Shown here: positions 7,865 to 15,205 of the stretch, in pieces
Position numbering within the stretch: position 1 is the first letter of the stretch
Layout of the letters: each line of letters opens with the position of its first letter
Assembly: GCA_965660075.1 (NCBI GenBank)
Contig: CBFHYO010000069.1
Location: 1 to 32,050, forward strand
DNA: 32,050 bases
From: CAYYFV01 sp965660075
Lineage (GTDB): Bacteria > Patescibacteriota > Gracilibacteria > UBA1369 > GCA-2718715
Reading direction: 5' to 3'
Notes under the pieces: model-generated
Told to the model about the DNA's origin: nothing
Seen by the model: only the letters and a program-made list of their open reading frames with translations
Database searches by the model: none
Made by a program: the position numbers and the translations under genes

Positions 7865-10859
7865 TAGTTTTTAGATTAAAAAATATTTTTTCTATAGTTA
7901 GAGATCCAATGATCAAAGCGATAAACAGAAACATTGGAGTTGTAATTGGATTAATTAAAGGAACAAAAGTTTCAAACTCAACAACAACTGGACTAGAGAT
8001 CTTTGTTGGATCCAAGTTGTCCCGTACAATATAAATAATCTTGTGATTAGAACCATTTGCAAGAGTTTCTAAATAATCTTGTTCTGGTTGAACCACAAGA
8101 TGCTCTAAATTTTGTGATTGTAGTTCGCCCGGTGTTACCTCTGAGTTATAAAGAACCTCTAAGTATTTGTTTTCTGGCAAACTAAATTCTAAACTTGGAA
8201 CTTTTGAAATTCCGCATTTTAACTGAGAATTTGCTAGTTTTTTTCCACAAAATTTTTCTGGTGTATATTGCAATTCAGGCTCATGAAAGTCTGTTATTAC
8301 TTTATAAAAAGGGGATTGTTGGGATTTTATCTCTGCAAAAAAAGTGTAGTTTTGATTGTTTACTAGGTTTGAGTTTATTAAAAAGTAAAACTCACCCTTA
8401 GAATCCGTTAATTTAGACCCTAGTTTTTCATCAGAGTTTTTACGCTTTAAATAGAGATCTACACGTGCATTTTTAAAATTTGAATTACCTCCAAGTAAAA
8501 AGTTGGAATTATAAATGGGATTAATTTCGATTGGGTGTAAATCTAAAGTTATATTTTTTTCATTTAAATAAGGTTTATTTTGTTCAGCAAACTTGTTAAC
8601 AGGGGAGCAAACGCTCTTTTTGCAGCCACTTTCTAAGGTTTGAATATCTGATTTTGCAAAAACATCATTTAGAGTGTCAAATTCGTGTTTTTTGTTTATT
8701 TCTAGGGCTTTGTCTGTTGTCGCACCTGGTTTTTTAACTATTAAACTTGCTTGAAAACTGGCAAACTCAAAATCTTGTGTGTTGGCTACCTGGTTAGCAA
8801 CTGTTTTAACCTCGGAATTAATTATACTATTAGATTGCTCTTGTGAAGTGTTAGGTTGTACATCAGGCTTTTGTTGTTCTGAAACCGGATTATCAGGTGC
8901 CATTGCAATAATCTCTGGCGTAGGTTTTTTTTGAACTTCTGGTTTTGCCACAAACAGGGGATTTAAATCGCTTTGGCTTGCCAAGATTTGTACATCTGAT
9001 TCAACTAGTGTGAACTCTGATTCTTCTACAATGTAACTTAAATAATCAGACCCAGAACTTTCGATCGATTCTTTATCCTTCTTGAATTCATGTTCATTTA
9101 AATTTGTATTAACGAACAATTCATCATTTGTGACTTGATTATTCATCTGACTTAGGGCTTGACTAAATTTTTCAGACGAATCTTCTTTTTGCGTATTATC
9201 AACTTTTAAATCAGTTTCAACCTGGCTTTCTAAAGCTGAATTAGATAGGTCTTGGTTGCTTTGTGATTGATCCAAAGCATTTATAGATTCACTTGATGAA
9301 TTTTGATTCGAAGTATTTGCGGATGCTAGTTCTAAATTTTGATTAGCAGATTGTGAGTTAAAACTACTTCTATTAGAAACAAAACTCGAAGATGATGTAC
9401 TAACTCTTCTCACGTTAGTATTTGGACTAAAATTGTCATTTTGATCCACTGTAGGGCTATTATTGGAATTTGAAGAGCTATTGCTTGAATCATCAGGGTT
9501 AGACGTGCTTGAGTTTGTATTCGAGCTTGGTGTTTGCTCTACGGCTTCTTGGGTTTCTGTGTCTGGGGTTGTTTCTACGCCTTGTGTTCGTTCTGTTTCC
9601 GTGTCTAGGGTTGTTTCTGTTTGTGGGGTTTGGGTTTCCGTGTCTGGGGTTGTTTCTACGCCTTGTGTTCGTTCTGTTTCCGTGTCTAGGTTAGTAGTTT
9701 GTTCAATAACTTCTTGAACTTGCTCTTCTAAGGTTTCTGTTTGCTCTTCAGTGGCAGATGGTTCTGGGGTTGTTTCTACGGCTTCTGTGGGTTCTGTTTC
9801 CGTGTCTGGGTTAGTAGTTTGTTCAATAACTTCTTGAACTTGCTCTTCTAAGGTTTCTGATTGCTCTTCAGTGGCAGATGGTTCTGGGGTTGTTTCTACA
9901 GCTTCTGTGGGTTCTGTTTCCGTGTCTAGGTTAGTAGTTTGTTCAATAACTTCTTGAACTTGCTCTTCTAAGGTTTCTGTTTGCTCTTCAGTGGCAGATG
10001 GTTCTGGGGTTGTTTCTACGGCTTGTGTTAGTTCTGTTTCCGTGTCTAGGTTAGTAGTTTGTTCAATAACTTCTTGAACTTGCTCTTCTAAGGTTTCTGA
10101 TTGCTCTTCAGTGGAAGATGGTTCTGGGGTTGTTTCTACGGCTTGTGTGGGTTCTGTTTCCGTGTCTGGGTTAGTAGTTTGTTCAATAACTTCTTGAACT
10201 TGCTCTTCTAAGGTTTCTGATTGCTCTTCAGTGGAAGATGGTTCTGGGGTTGTTTCTACGGCTTGTGTTGGTTCTGTAGTTAGCTGAGTTTCTGGTTTTG
10301 ATAACAATGTTAAATCTTGAATACTTAAAATACTTTCGGCAGGAACATGAAAACCTAAATAAAGCTCTTTCTGAAGGTTAGAAAAGTTAATCGTTCCATT
10401 TAAATCAGAAATTGTGTGTGATTGAACTTGTTCAAAAGTTTGAGAATCGTAAAGTCCTAGTTCAATACTGGGCATACTGTAGAATATGTCGAAAACTAGA
10501 TCTACAGATATATCTTGGATTGTGGTATCAAAGTAAATAACTGTATCCTGATCTGTTGAAAAGTGATTAGAATAAAATTTATCATTAATACTTTCTAAAG
10601 ATTGTGTAAAAATGATTGATTGATTATCCGCAAAAAAAGCTAGGGGATTGAAATTGTTATCATTTGAATTTGCAGGTTGAGCCTCTTGACTTTCTTGTGT
10701 TTCGTTTTCTAAAAAATCAGTATTTTGTAATGTTTCTTGCGGGTTGTCAATTATGTCATTGGCGTCTTCTAGCTGCGCAAAACTTATGTTACAAGTAATC
10801 CCAAATACTACTAGAAAGTATATTAATACAATGTTTTTGTTAACCTTGCAAGCTTTCAT
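7824..10859 (-). CDS. Secreted repeat protein with C-terminal membrane anchor
   Basis: 1011 residues. Signal peptide at about 8-29 (IVLIYFLVVFGITCNISFA, then Q). A globular N-terminal segment of about 170 residues is followed by five 40-residue repeats of the type VETTPEPSATEEQSETLEEQ plus VQEVIEQTTNLDTETEPTQA, then shorter Thr/Glu/Pro repeats and a Ser/Asn-rich linker. A C-terminal beta-rich region has two Cys pairs (GCKKSVC, FCGKKLANSQLKC). Near 965-985 there is one membrane helix (MFLFIALIIGSLTI) and then a short acidic tail. The layout resembles the neighbouring giant beta-helix protein: export signal, flexible stalk, C-terminal anchor. The gene overlaps that neighbour by 41 nt and is probably first in the operon. 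I recognise no enzyme domain; a surface stalk or adhesin role is inferred. Confidence 0.88.
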   Translation of the reverse strand: MKACKVNKNIVLIYFLVVFGITCNISFAQLEDANDIIDNPQETLQNTDFLENETQESQEAQPANSNDNNFNPLAFFADNQSIIFTQSLESINDKFYSNHFSTDQDTVIYFDTTIQDISVDLVFDIFYSMPSIELGLYDSQTFEQVQSHTISDLNGTINFSNLQKELYLGFHVPAESILSIQDLTLLSKPETQLTTEPTQAVETTPEPSSTEEQSETLEEQVQEVIEQTTNPDTETEPTQAVETTPEPSSTEEQSETLEEQVQEVIEQTTNLDTETELTQAVETTPEPSATEEQTETLEEQVQEVIEQTTNLDTETEPTEAVETTPEPSATEEQSETLEEQVQEVIEQTTNPDTETEPTEAVETTPEPSATEEQTETLEEQVQEVIEQTTNLDTETERTQGVETTPDTETQTPQTETTLDTETERTQGVETTPDTETQEAVEQTPSSNTNSSTSNPDDSSNSSSNSNNSPTVDQNDNFSPNTNVRRVSTSSSSFVSNRSSFNSQSANQNLELASANTSNQNSSSESINALDQSQSNQDLSNSALESQVETDLKVDNTQKEDSSEKFSQALSQMNNQVTNDELFVNTNLNEHEFKKDKESIESSGSDYLSYIVEESEFTLVESDVQILASQSDLNPLFVAKPEVQKKPTPEIIAMAPDNPVSEQQKPDVQPNTSQEQSNSIINSEVKTVANQVANTQDFEFASFQASLIVKKPGATTDKALEINKKHEFDTLNDVFAKSDIQTLESGCKKSVCSPVNKFAEQNKPYLNEKNITLDLHPIEINPIYNSNFLLGGNSNFKNARVDLYLKRKNSDEKLGSKLTDSKGEFYFLINSNLVNNQNYTFFAEIKSQQSPFYKVITDFHEPELQYTPEKFCGKKLANSQLKCGISKVPSLEFSLPENKYLEVLYNSEVTPGELQSQNLEHLVVQPEQDYLETLANGSNHKIIYIVRDNLDPTKISSPVVVEFETFVPLINPITTPMFLFIALIIGSLTIEKIFFNLKTNDQPNLESLTEDL
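9671..10270 (-). repeat. Five tandem 120-bp coding repeats
   Basis: Copies begin at 9671, 9791, 9911, 10031 and 10151 with an exact 120-bp period and only scattered point differences. Each encodes 40 residues. A looser pair of repeats offset by 81 bp precedes them at about 9559-9690. There are no spacers and the frame is open, so this is a protein repeat and not a CRISPR array. Confidence 0.9.
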
Positions 10860-10912
10860 TTTATTTTATAATTAAAAAAGTAAATCTAAACAACTTACCA
10901 TAATTTTTAATT

Positions 10913-10934
10913 AAAAAAAACCCCCGTGTCGGAG
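10913..10934 (-). terminator. Intrinsic terminator of the upstream HTH/coiled-coil gene
   Basis: Read on the minus strand, a short stem CTCCG/CGGGG with loop ACA (one T-G pair) runs straight into eight T. It lies between the end of the HTH gene (11034) and the start of the repeat-protein gene (10859). Confidence 0.5.
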
Positions 10935-11033
10935 TGGATTAATCATGGAAATACATTTTTTTTAATAAAAGATGCGGAAAAACTCAATTTTATGGTCTAA
11001 TTTAATAAAATAGACAAAAGAATAATCTGATCG

Positions 11034-11705
11034 CTAATTCATTAAAAACCAAAATATAGGTTGTAATAATAAGACTAAAAATAAAACAACTGCGAAAATC
11101 GATTTATTAAAGCGTTCAACTTCGATCTCGTGTTCTTTAATAGATATTTCGTGTTTAAGTTCAGAAGCCTTTTTTTTATAAATTTCTTCAAGTTTACGAA
11201 TGTGTTCAGCATACCTTTGATTGCTTTGCGAAAGCATTTTTTGTTGCTTTTGAAGTTCAAAAAGAGGAACCATTTGTTTAAGACTCGCTTCTATTTTTGC
11301 AAGTTGTATTTTGAGATTTTCAATTGCTTCTTCTTTCTGTTCCAATTCGGTCTTGGTTTCTAAATATAACTGTTTATATGAAAGAGTTGTTTCAGACTGA
11401 TGGCTGTGAGGTGGAATAAATTCTGTTTCATGTATAAAATCATTGTCTTGAGACACTTTGCGGCTATTTGTTGTCTGATTTGACCTTGGAGTCTCGCGCC
11501 AAGAGACATATTCATTATATGTGTCTTCTTGACTTGGAGAAGAGGTCATTAGCGCCCTGACATCCTCAGCAGAAAGCCAAGTTCTACCAGAGTTTTTAAC
11601 AAAGCCTATCTTTCCAGACGAGACATACCTATCTACAGTTCTAAGAGAGCATCCAAGCATTCTAGAAACCGTCTTTCGATCTAGGTTATAGGTGTTAACA
11701 GCCAT
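11034..11705 (-). CDS. HTH DNA-binding protein with coiled coil and C-terminal membrane helix
   Basis: 223 residues. Residues about 5-53 form a MerR/excisionase-type helix-turn-helix (LDRKTVSRMLGCSLRTVDRY, then VSSGKIGFVKNSGRTWLSAEDV). A polar linker follows, then a heptad-rich coiled coil from about 107 to 195 (TKTELEQKEEAIENLKIQLA). The C-terminus is one membrane helix (FAVVLFLVLLLQPIFWFLMN). The order of DNA-binding head, coiled coil and membrane anchor is like Bacillus RacA in plan, though I see no sequence relation. It could tether DNA to the membrane or act as a membrane-bound regulator. The upstream space carries inverted GACA/TGTC motifs that could be its operator. A second protein of similar plan lies at 16003-16482. 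Confidence 0.8.
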   Translation of the reverse strand: MAVNTYNLDRKTVSRMLGCSLRTVDRYVSSGKIGFVKNSGRTWLSAEDVRALMTSSPSQEDTYNEYVSWRETPRSNQTTNSRKVSQDNDFIHETEFIPPHSHQSETTLSYKQLYLETKTELEQKEEAIENLKIQLAKIEASLKQMVPLFELQKQQKMLSQSNQRYAEHIRKLEEIYKKKASELKHEISIKEHEIEVERFNKSIFAVVLFLVLLLQPIFWFLMN

Positions 11706-11737
11706 TTTAGCACTTTATTATTAGTAGAGACAAGAAG

Positions 11738-11792
11738 TGACAAAAAGATGACAATTGTCTCACCTGGTCACCGACAGCGTCTCATGCTGTCA
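11738..11792. promoter_or_regulatory. Cluster of GACA/TGTC palindromes between the HTH gene and ybeY
   Basis: TGACA occurs at 11738 and 11749 (11 bp apart, one helical turn). A perfect palindrome GACAATTGTC lies at 11750-11759. GACAGC and GCTGTC (11773-11778, 11786-11791) face each other across a 7-nt gap. GTCTCA recurs at 11757 and 11779. The cluster lies just upstream of the HTH gene start, which fits an autoregulatory operator, possibly also affecting ybeY. This is inference from symmetry and position. Confidence 0.45.
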
Positions 11793-11967
11793 CGACATAC
11801 TTCTTGCGACACTATTTTAACACAGCACCAAACCAGGTTGCAAAGCCTTTTTTAAACAACACACAAGTCTCTTGTAACGTCTCGACACACAAAGACAGGT
11901 AAAGACAAACTTAAACTTGGCTTATTTATCAAATAAAAGTATGCTAAGTACAATTAACAGAGACTAC

Positions 11968-12426
11968 ATGAAAATAAACATAGAGACACCAGTCGATATA
12001 AAAACAAGCTTTACAAGTCTAACAAAAGCTATAAAGCTTCATTTTTTAACAGAGAATCCTAAAAGACAGACAAACAGACAAGACCTCGAAATAGATGTCC
12101 ACTTTTTAAATCCCAAAGATATGATAGAGCTAAATACTCAATACAGAGACAAAGACTACCTTACAGACGTATTGTCTTTCTCGTACATGGAAAACCTAAT
12201 GGATCATGAAACATTGGCCGGAGAGATATTTGTAAGCATGGAAAAAGCTCAATCTCAAGCTCTTGAAAAAGGAAACGACCTAGAAACAGAATTACACTAC
12301 CTAATTACCCATGGATACCTTCATATCACAGGGTACCTACATGACTCTGATGATCAAGAGGTAGAAATGAACAATGCGGAAGACCGGATACTTAAAACTT
12401 CAATTAACAAAACTATAAACAGATAA
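11968..12426 (+). CDS. ybeY: Endoribonuclease YbeY (rRNA maturation)
   Basis: YbeY is a zinc-dependent single-strand RNase needed for 16S rRNA 3'-end processing and ribosome quality control. The signature is present near the C-terminus: HGYLHITGYLH, with the three zinc-ligand histidines spaced as in the family's HGxLHxxGYDH (the Asp before the last His is Leu here). The earlier motifs TQYRDKDYLTDVLSFSY and LAGEIFVSMEKAQ also fit. From ATG 11968 the protein has 152 residues, the usual size. In-frame starts also exist at 11941 (ATG) and 11917 (TTG). A weak TTGGCT/TATGCT pair at 11917-11945 would place transcription start near 11952 and favours 11968. The stop is 10 nt before the next gene, so the two are probably one operon. 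Confidence 0.9.
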   Translation: MKINIETPVDIKTSFTSLTKAIKLHFLTENPKRQTNRQDLEIDVHFLNPKDMIELNTQYRDKDYLTDVLSFSYMENLMDHETLAGEIFVSMEKAQSQALEKGNDLETELHYLITHGYLHITGYLHDSDDQEVEMNNAEDRILKTSINKTINR

Positions 12427-12436
12427 ATTATTCAAA

Positions 12437-13213
12437 ATGAACCACGTAGAATTTTGCAAGCAACTCAGTAAAAAAGCCGAAGATATAATGCTAAAATACT
12501 TTTTAAATCAAAGCCTTGAAAAGTCAAATAAGTCAGATCAGACACTTGTAACAATAGCTGACTTGCAAATCAATAAACTTGTTATAGAAGAGGTAAAAAA
12601 AAACTACCCAACACATGGAGTCCAAGGAGAAGAAGAAAGCTACAACTTAGAGTCTGACTACCTATGGATTGTGGACCCTATCGATGGAACATCAATGTTT
12701 GATGCAGGCATACCAACAAACGTCTTTGCAATTGCGCTTACAAAAAACAAAGAACCCATATGTGCTTGTGTTTATTCACCCTACACAAAACAACTTTGGA
12801 TAAGTGCAAATGGCAGGGCAAGCTGCAATGAAATTCCAATTAACTGCTCCACACAAACGCTAGATACAAACTCTAGGGTCTTGATTGGAGTTTGCAGCAA
12901 CAAATCATCAGACTACAACCTTCACAAGGTGTCTGAGTATCTATCGGACAACTTTAATGCTAGTATAGTCAATTTAAGATCTACAATTTACATGGATATG
13001 CTCGTTGCATCTGGCAAGCTTGCTGCCAACATTTCGTACACTAAACATGGGCATGACTACATTGGCTCTATCATAGTAAAATCTGCAGGTGGCAAAACCA
13101 GCACAATAAAAGGGGAAAAAATCAATTTACACTCACTAAACAATGGCTATTTGAGCTCTAATGGATTTATACACTCACAACTTCTTGAGGTGTTAAAGAT
13201 GTTTGGAAACTAA
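12437..13213 (+). CDS. Inositol monophosphatase family protein
   Basis: 258 residues, the usual length for this Mg-dependent phosphatase family (IMPase/SuhB/CysQ). The metal-site motifs are visible: GEEE near residue 70, WIVDPIDGTSMF near 91, and a late Asp in KHGHDYIGSIIVKSAGGK, where the family usually has WDxAAG. The Trp-Asp-x-Ala-Ala context is altered but the Asp is kept, so activity is plausible. The substrate cannot be told from sequence: inositol phosphate, PAP or a sugar bisphosphate are all known in the family. It sits 10 nt behind ybeY and ahead of tRNA-Pro. No Shine-Dalgarno sequence is visible. Confidence 0.85.
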   Translation: MNHVEFCKQLSKKAEDIMLKYFLNQSLEKSNKSDQTLVTIADLQINKLVIEEVKKNYPTHGVQGEEESYNLESDYLWIVDPIDGTSMFDAGIPTNVFAIALTKNKEPICACVYSPYTKQLWISANGRASCNEIPINCSTQTLDTNSRVLIGVCSNKSSDYNLHKVSEYLSDNFNASIVNLRSTIYMDMLVASGKLAANISYTKHGHDYIGSIIVKSAGGKTSTIKGEKINLHSLNNGYLSSNGFIHSQLLEVLKMFGN

Positions 13214-13219
13214 ATTCTC

Positions 13220-13247
13220 TTGCAAAAATTTGTAAAGTATATAAAAT
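13220..13247 (+). promoter_or_regulatory. Promoter of tRNA-Pro
   Basis: TTGCAA (13220-13225), 16-nt spacer, TAAAAT (13242-13247). The expected start near 13254 is a few bases before the tRNA 5' end. Confidence 0.5.
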
Positions 13248-13259
13248 CAGATTACACGT

Positions 13260-13336
13260 CGGGGTTTAGCGCAGTTGGCTAGCGCGTTCGGTTTGGGACC
13301 GAGAGGTCACAGGTTCGAGTCCTGTAACCCCGACCA
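13260..13336 (+). tRNA. tRNA-Pro (TGG)
   Basis: The acceptor CGGGGTT pairs with AACCCCG. The anticodon stem TTCGG/CCGAG encloses the loop TTTGGGA, with anticodon TGG at 13294-13296. The T arm holds GGTTCGAGTCC, and CCA is encoded. The first base C is typical of bacterial tRNA-Pro. Confidence 0.95.
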
Positions 13337-13340
13337 TCTT

Positions 13341-13363
13341 ACAGCTTAAAGGCTGTTTTTTTT
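13341..13363 (+). terminator. Intrinsic terminator after tRNA-Pro
   Basis: Stem ACAGC/GCTGT with a 6-nt loop, followed by a run of eight T, five bases after the tRNA CCA end. Confidence 0.85.
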
Positions 13364-13367
13364 ATTG

Positions 13368-13404
13368 TTGAATATTCAAAGTCTAGGCCTTATAATTGGC
13401 CTAG
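13368..13404 (+). promoter_or_regulatory. murB promoter with an inverted repeat around the -10
   Basis: TTGAAT (13368-13373), 17-nt spacer, TATAAT (13391-13396). The -10 lies in the 8-nt centre of a perfect 7-bp inverted repeat, CTAGGCC (13383-13389) and GGCCTAG (13398-13404). Expected start is near 13403, 14 nt before ATG 13417. The symmetry suggests an operator for a dimeric regulator; the repeat itself would hardly be transcribed. Confidence 0.7.
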
Positions 13405-13416
13405 TTAAAGTTTCAT

Positions 13417-14289
13417 ATGAAAATACTTGAAAACATATCACTAGCTAAATTATGTACCTTTGGAATAGGAGGTGATGCGCGTTACTTAATAAATATAAAA
13501 ACCAAACAAGACCTGCTGGATGCTGTTGAATTTGCGAATAAACAAAATCTACCAACTTTTATTTTAGGAGGCGGTAGCAATATTGTTTTAGCAGACGAGG
13601 GTATCAACGGAGTTGTTTGCAGAATGATGAACAACCAAATATCCTCTACAGAAAGGGAAATAGAAATTGAATCAGGAGCCAACTGGACAAAGATAATGAG
13701 TTTTTGTAAGCAAAATAATGTTTTTGGAATGGAAACCTTTTCTGGATTACCAGGGACTATGGGAGGGGCGATTTTTGGAAATGCCGGGTGTCATGGGGTG
13801 GAAACTAAAGATTTGTTGCTTAGAATCGAAATTTTGGACACAAATTCTGGAGAATTTAAATGGCTTGATGCAAAAGACGTTGAATTTGCTTATAGATGGA
13901 GTGAATTTAAGAAAATGCCGGGTACAATAATCTGGTCTTGCAAAATGAAAATTAGTAAAAACCCAAACGATGCAACAGCTGACCCTAAAAAACTTTATGA
14001 ATTCCGCCAAGAAAGACAGCCACAAGGGCTAACAACAGGCTCTTTCTTTAAAAATCCTGAAGGAAATGCGGCTGGACAGCTGATTGACCAATGTGGCCTA
14101 AAGGGCTTAAGAAAAGGGAATGTGGAAGTGTCCACAAAACATGCGAATTTTTTTATGAATGTCGGTGGAGCGACAGCAAGAGACGTTGATGAATTAGCTT
14201 TTGAGGTTCAAAAGGTTGTAGAAGATAAAACTGGAGTTTGTCTAGAGAAAGAAGTCCTAAATATTAACTCAAAAGGCGAGATTGTGTAG
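13417..14289 (+). CDS. murB: UDP-N-acetylenolpyruvoylglucosamine reductase MurB
   Basis: FAD- and NADPH-dependent reduction of UDP-GlcNAc-enolpyruvate to UDP-MurNAc, the second committed step of peptidoglycan synthesis in the cytoplasm. 290 residues. FAD-binding motifs: TFGIGGDARY near the start, ILGGGSNIVLADEGINGVV near 49-68, and GLPGTMGGAIFGNAGCHG near 109-127. Catalytic-site motifs: YRWSEF near 159, TTGSFFKNP near 207 (the proton-donor Ser) and LEKEV near 275 (the Glu). All key residues are present. The gene stands alone with its own promoter. A hairpin with 9-bp arms (14289-14297 and 14315-14323) starts at the stop codon but lacks a T run on this strand. Confidence 0.97.
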   Translation: MKILENISLAKLCTFGIGGDARYLINIKTKQDLLDAVEFANKQNLPTFILGGGSNIVLADEGINGVVCRMMNNQISSTEREIEIESGANWTKIMSFCKQNNVFGMETFSGLPGTMGGAIFGNAGCHGVETKDLLLRIEILDTNSGEFKWLDAKDVEFAYRWSEFKKMPGTIIWSCKMKISKNPNDATADPKKLYEFRQERQPQGLTTGSFFKNPEGNAAGQLIDQCGLKGLRKGNVEVSTKHANFFMNVGGATARDVDELAFEVQKVVEDKTGVCLEKEVLNINSKGEIV

Positions 14290-14618
14290 GTGTTTTTAAA
14301 AAATTTTTTCGACCAAAAACACCCGAAATAAACGACTAGAAACTTGCCTGACCAAAAAAGTTAATTGTTAACAAAGTAGTTTACTATCTAAAGTGATTAT
14401 TATCTGAATTTAAAGACAATAACTCAATTTGAAAAAAAGATTTTTATGAGCGTGATCTTTATCTATAAAATTCAGGTTTGCATGTCAAGGTGTTGAATTT
14501 GAATAACTCAATTTAAAGGCTATGTGTAGTTGTTTATTTGATGTTTTTGTAAATGTTTTTCACTTGAGGATATCATTTTGTTGTTATAGACTTAATTTAC
14601 ATCTTTAACCAAAGATCC
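14290..14618. other. Noncoding AT-rich region between murB and the pilin-like gene
   Basis: No convincing gene on either strand. Contents: an inverted repeat GGTGTTTTT/AAAAACACC (14289-14323); an interrupted palindrome GTTAATTGTTAAC (14360-14372); and a 13-base direct repeat AATAACTCAATTT at 14418-14430 and 14502-14514, both preceded by GAATTT. Possible -35/-10 elements near 14564 and 14585 are too close together to be convincing. It may hold the regulatory region of the pilin-like gene or a small RNA. Confidence 0.5.
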
Positions 14619-15029
14619 ATGATGTCTAAATCAGTTATTAAAAGGGCTTTATCGTCACTTTTGATAAGTGCAGTTGTACTTGGATTGTTCAGTTTTGCGC
14701 CTGTTTCTATGGCCCAACTGATTTCTCCTGGAGATAATCCTTCTATAATTGCTGCACAGACAGGTGGTGAAAGTGATCTTAAAAGCTTCGTGCTAACGAT
14801 CATTAACTTCATCCTTCTGTTTCTTGGGTTCATCTGCGTGGTATTTATTATCTATGCAGGTTTCCTATATATCACTTCTGGGACTTCTGACGACGGACCA
14901 GATAACGCTAAGAAAATTATCACCAATGCAGTTATTGGTATTATAATTATTCTTGCATCGTTTGCGATTGTAAACACTGTACTGCAAGCTACAACTTCTT
15001 CAGTTGGTAGTGGCGTAGTTACACAGTAA
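14619..15029 (+). CDS. TrbC/VirB2-like pilin protein
   Basis: 136 residues (MMSK start; the second Met at 14622 is equally possible). Residues about 10-32 form a signal peptide ending PVSMAQ. A short extracellular stretch with Gly/Ser follows. Two hydrophobic helices come next, near 51-80 (FVLTIINFILLFLGFICVVF) and 95-123 (ITNAVIGIIIILASFAIVNT), joined by a polar loop (TSGTSDDGPDNAKK). This signal peptide plus helical hairpin is the pattern of VirB2/TrbC pilins and of the pilin-like conjugal transfer proteins often found in Patescibacteria. No conjugation genes are nearby, so the protein may be a surface filament subunit working with machinery elsewhere or simply a small membrane protein. A terminator follows 22 nt after the stop. 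Confidence 0.7.
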   Translation: MMSKSVIKRALSSLLISAVVLGLFSFAPVSMAQLISPGDNPSIIAAQTGGESDLKSFVLTIINFILLFLGFICVVFIIYAGFLYITSGTSDDGPDNAKKIITNAVIGIIIILASFAIVNTVLQATTSSVGSGVVTQ

Positions 15030-15051
15030 ATCGCTTCAAATACAAAAAAGA

Positions 15052-15077
15052 CCTCTTACTATTAAGAGGTTTTTTTT
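15052..15077. terminator. Bidirectional intrinsic terminator between the pilin-like gene and tRNA-Lys
   Basis: Stem CCTCTTA/TAAGAGG with loop CTAT. Eight T follow on the plus strand. On the minus strand the stem is followed by TCTTTTTT. It can end transcription of the pilin-like gene and of tRNA-Lys. Confidence 0.88.
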
Positions 15078-15084
15078 AATTGAG

Positions 15085-15160
15085 TGGTGGGTCGACTGGG
15101 ACTCGAACCCAGGACCAGCGGCTTAAAAGGCCGTTGCTCTACCAACTGAGCTATCAACCC
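15085..15160 (-). tRNA. tRNA-Lys (TTT)
   Basis: On the minus strand the acceptor GGGTTGA pairs with TCGACCC, followed by A and encoded CCA. D arm TAGCTCAGTTGGTAGAGCA. The anticodon loop CTTTTAA gives anticodon TTT. The T arm holds GGTTCGAGTCC. It lies 45 nt downstream of the CvpA-like gene on the same strand. Confidence 0.95.
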
Positions 15161-15205
15161 ACACAGAAATTTACATATAAATTAATAAAAAATCAAGAGA
15201 TTTTT

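Noticed and set aside
9463..9717. Plus-strand frames of low complexity
   Set aside because: They mirror the coding repeats of the minus-strand repeat protein and have no promoter or family match.
9671..10270. Possible CRISPR array from the regular repeats
   Set aside because: The 120-bp units abut without unique spacers and encode an open protein repeat.
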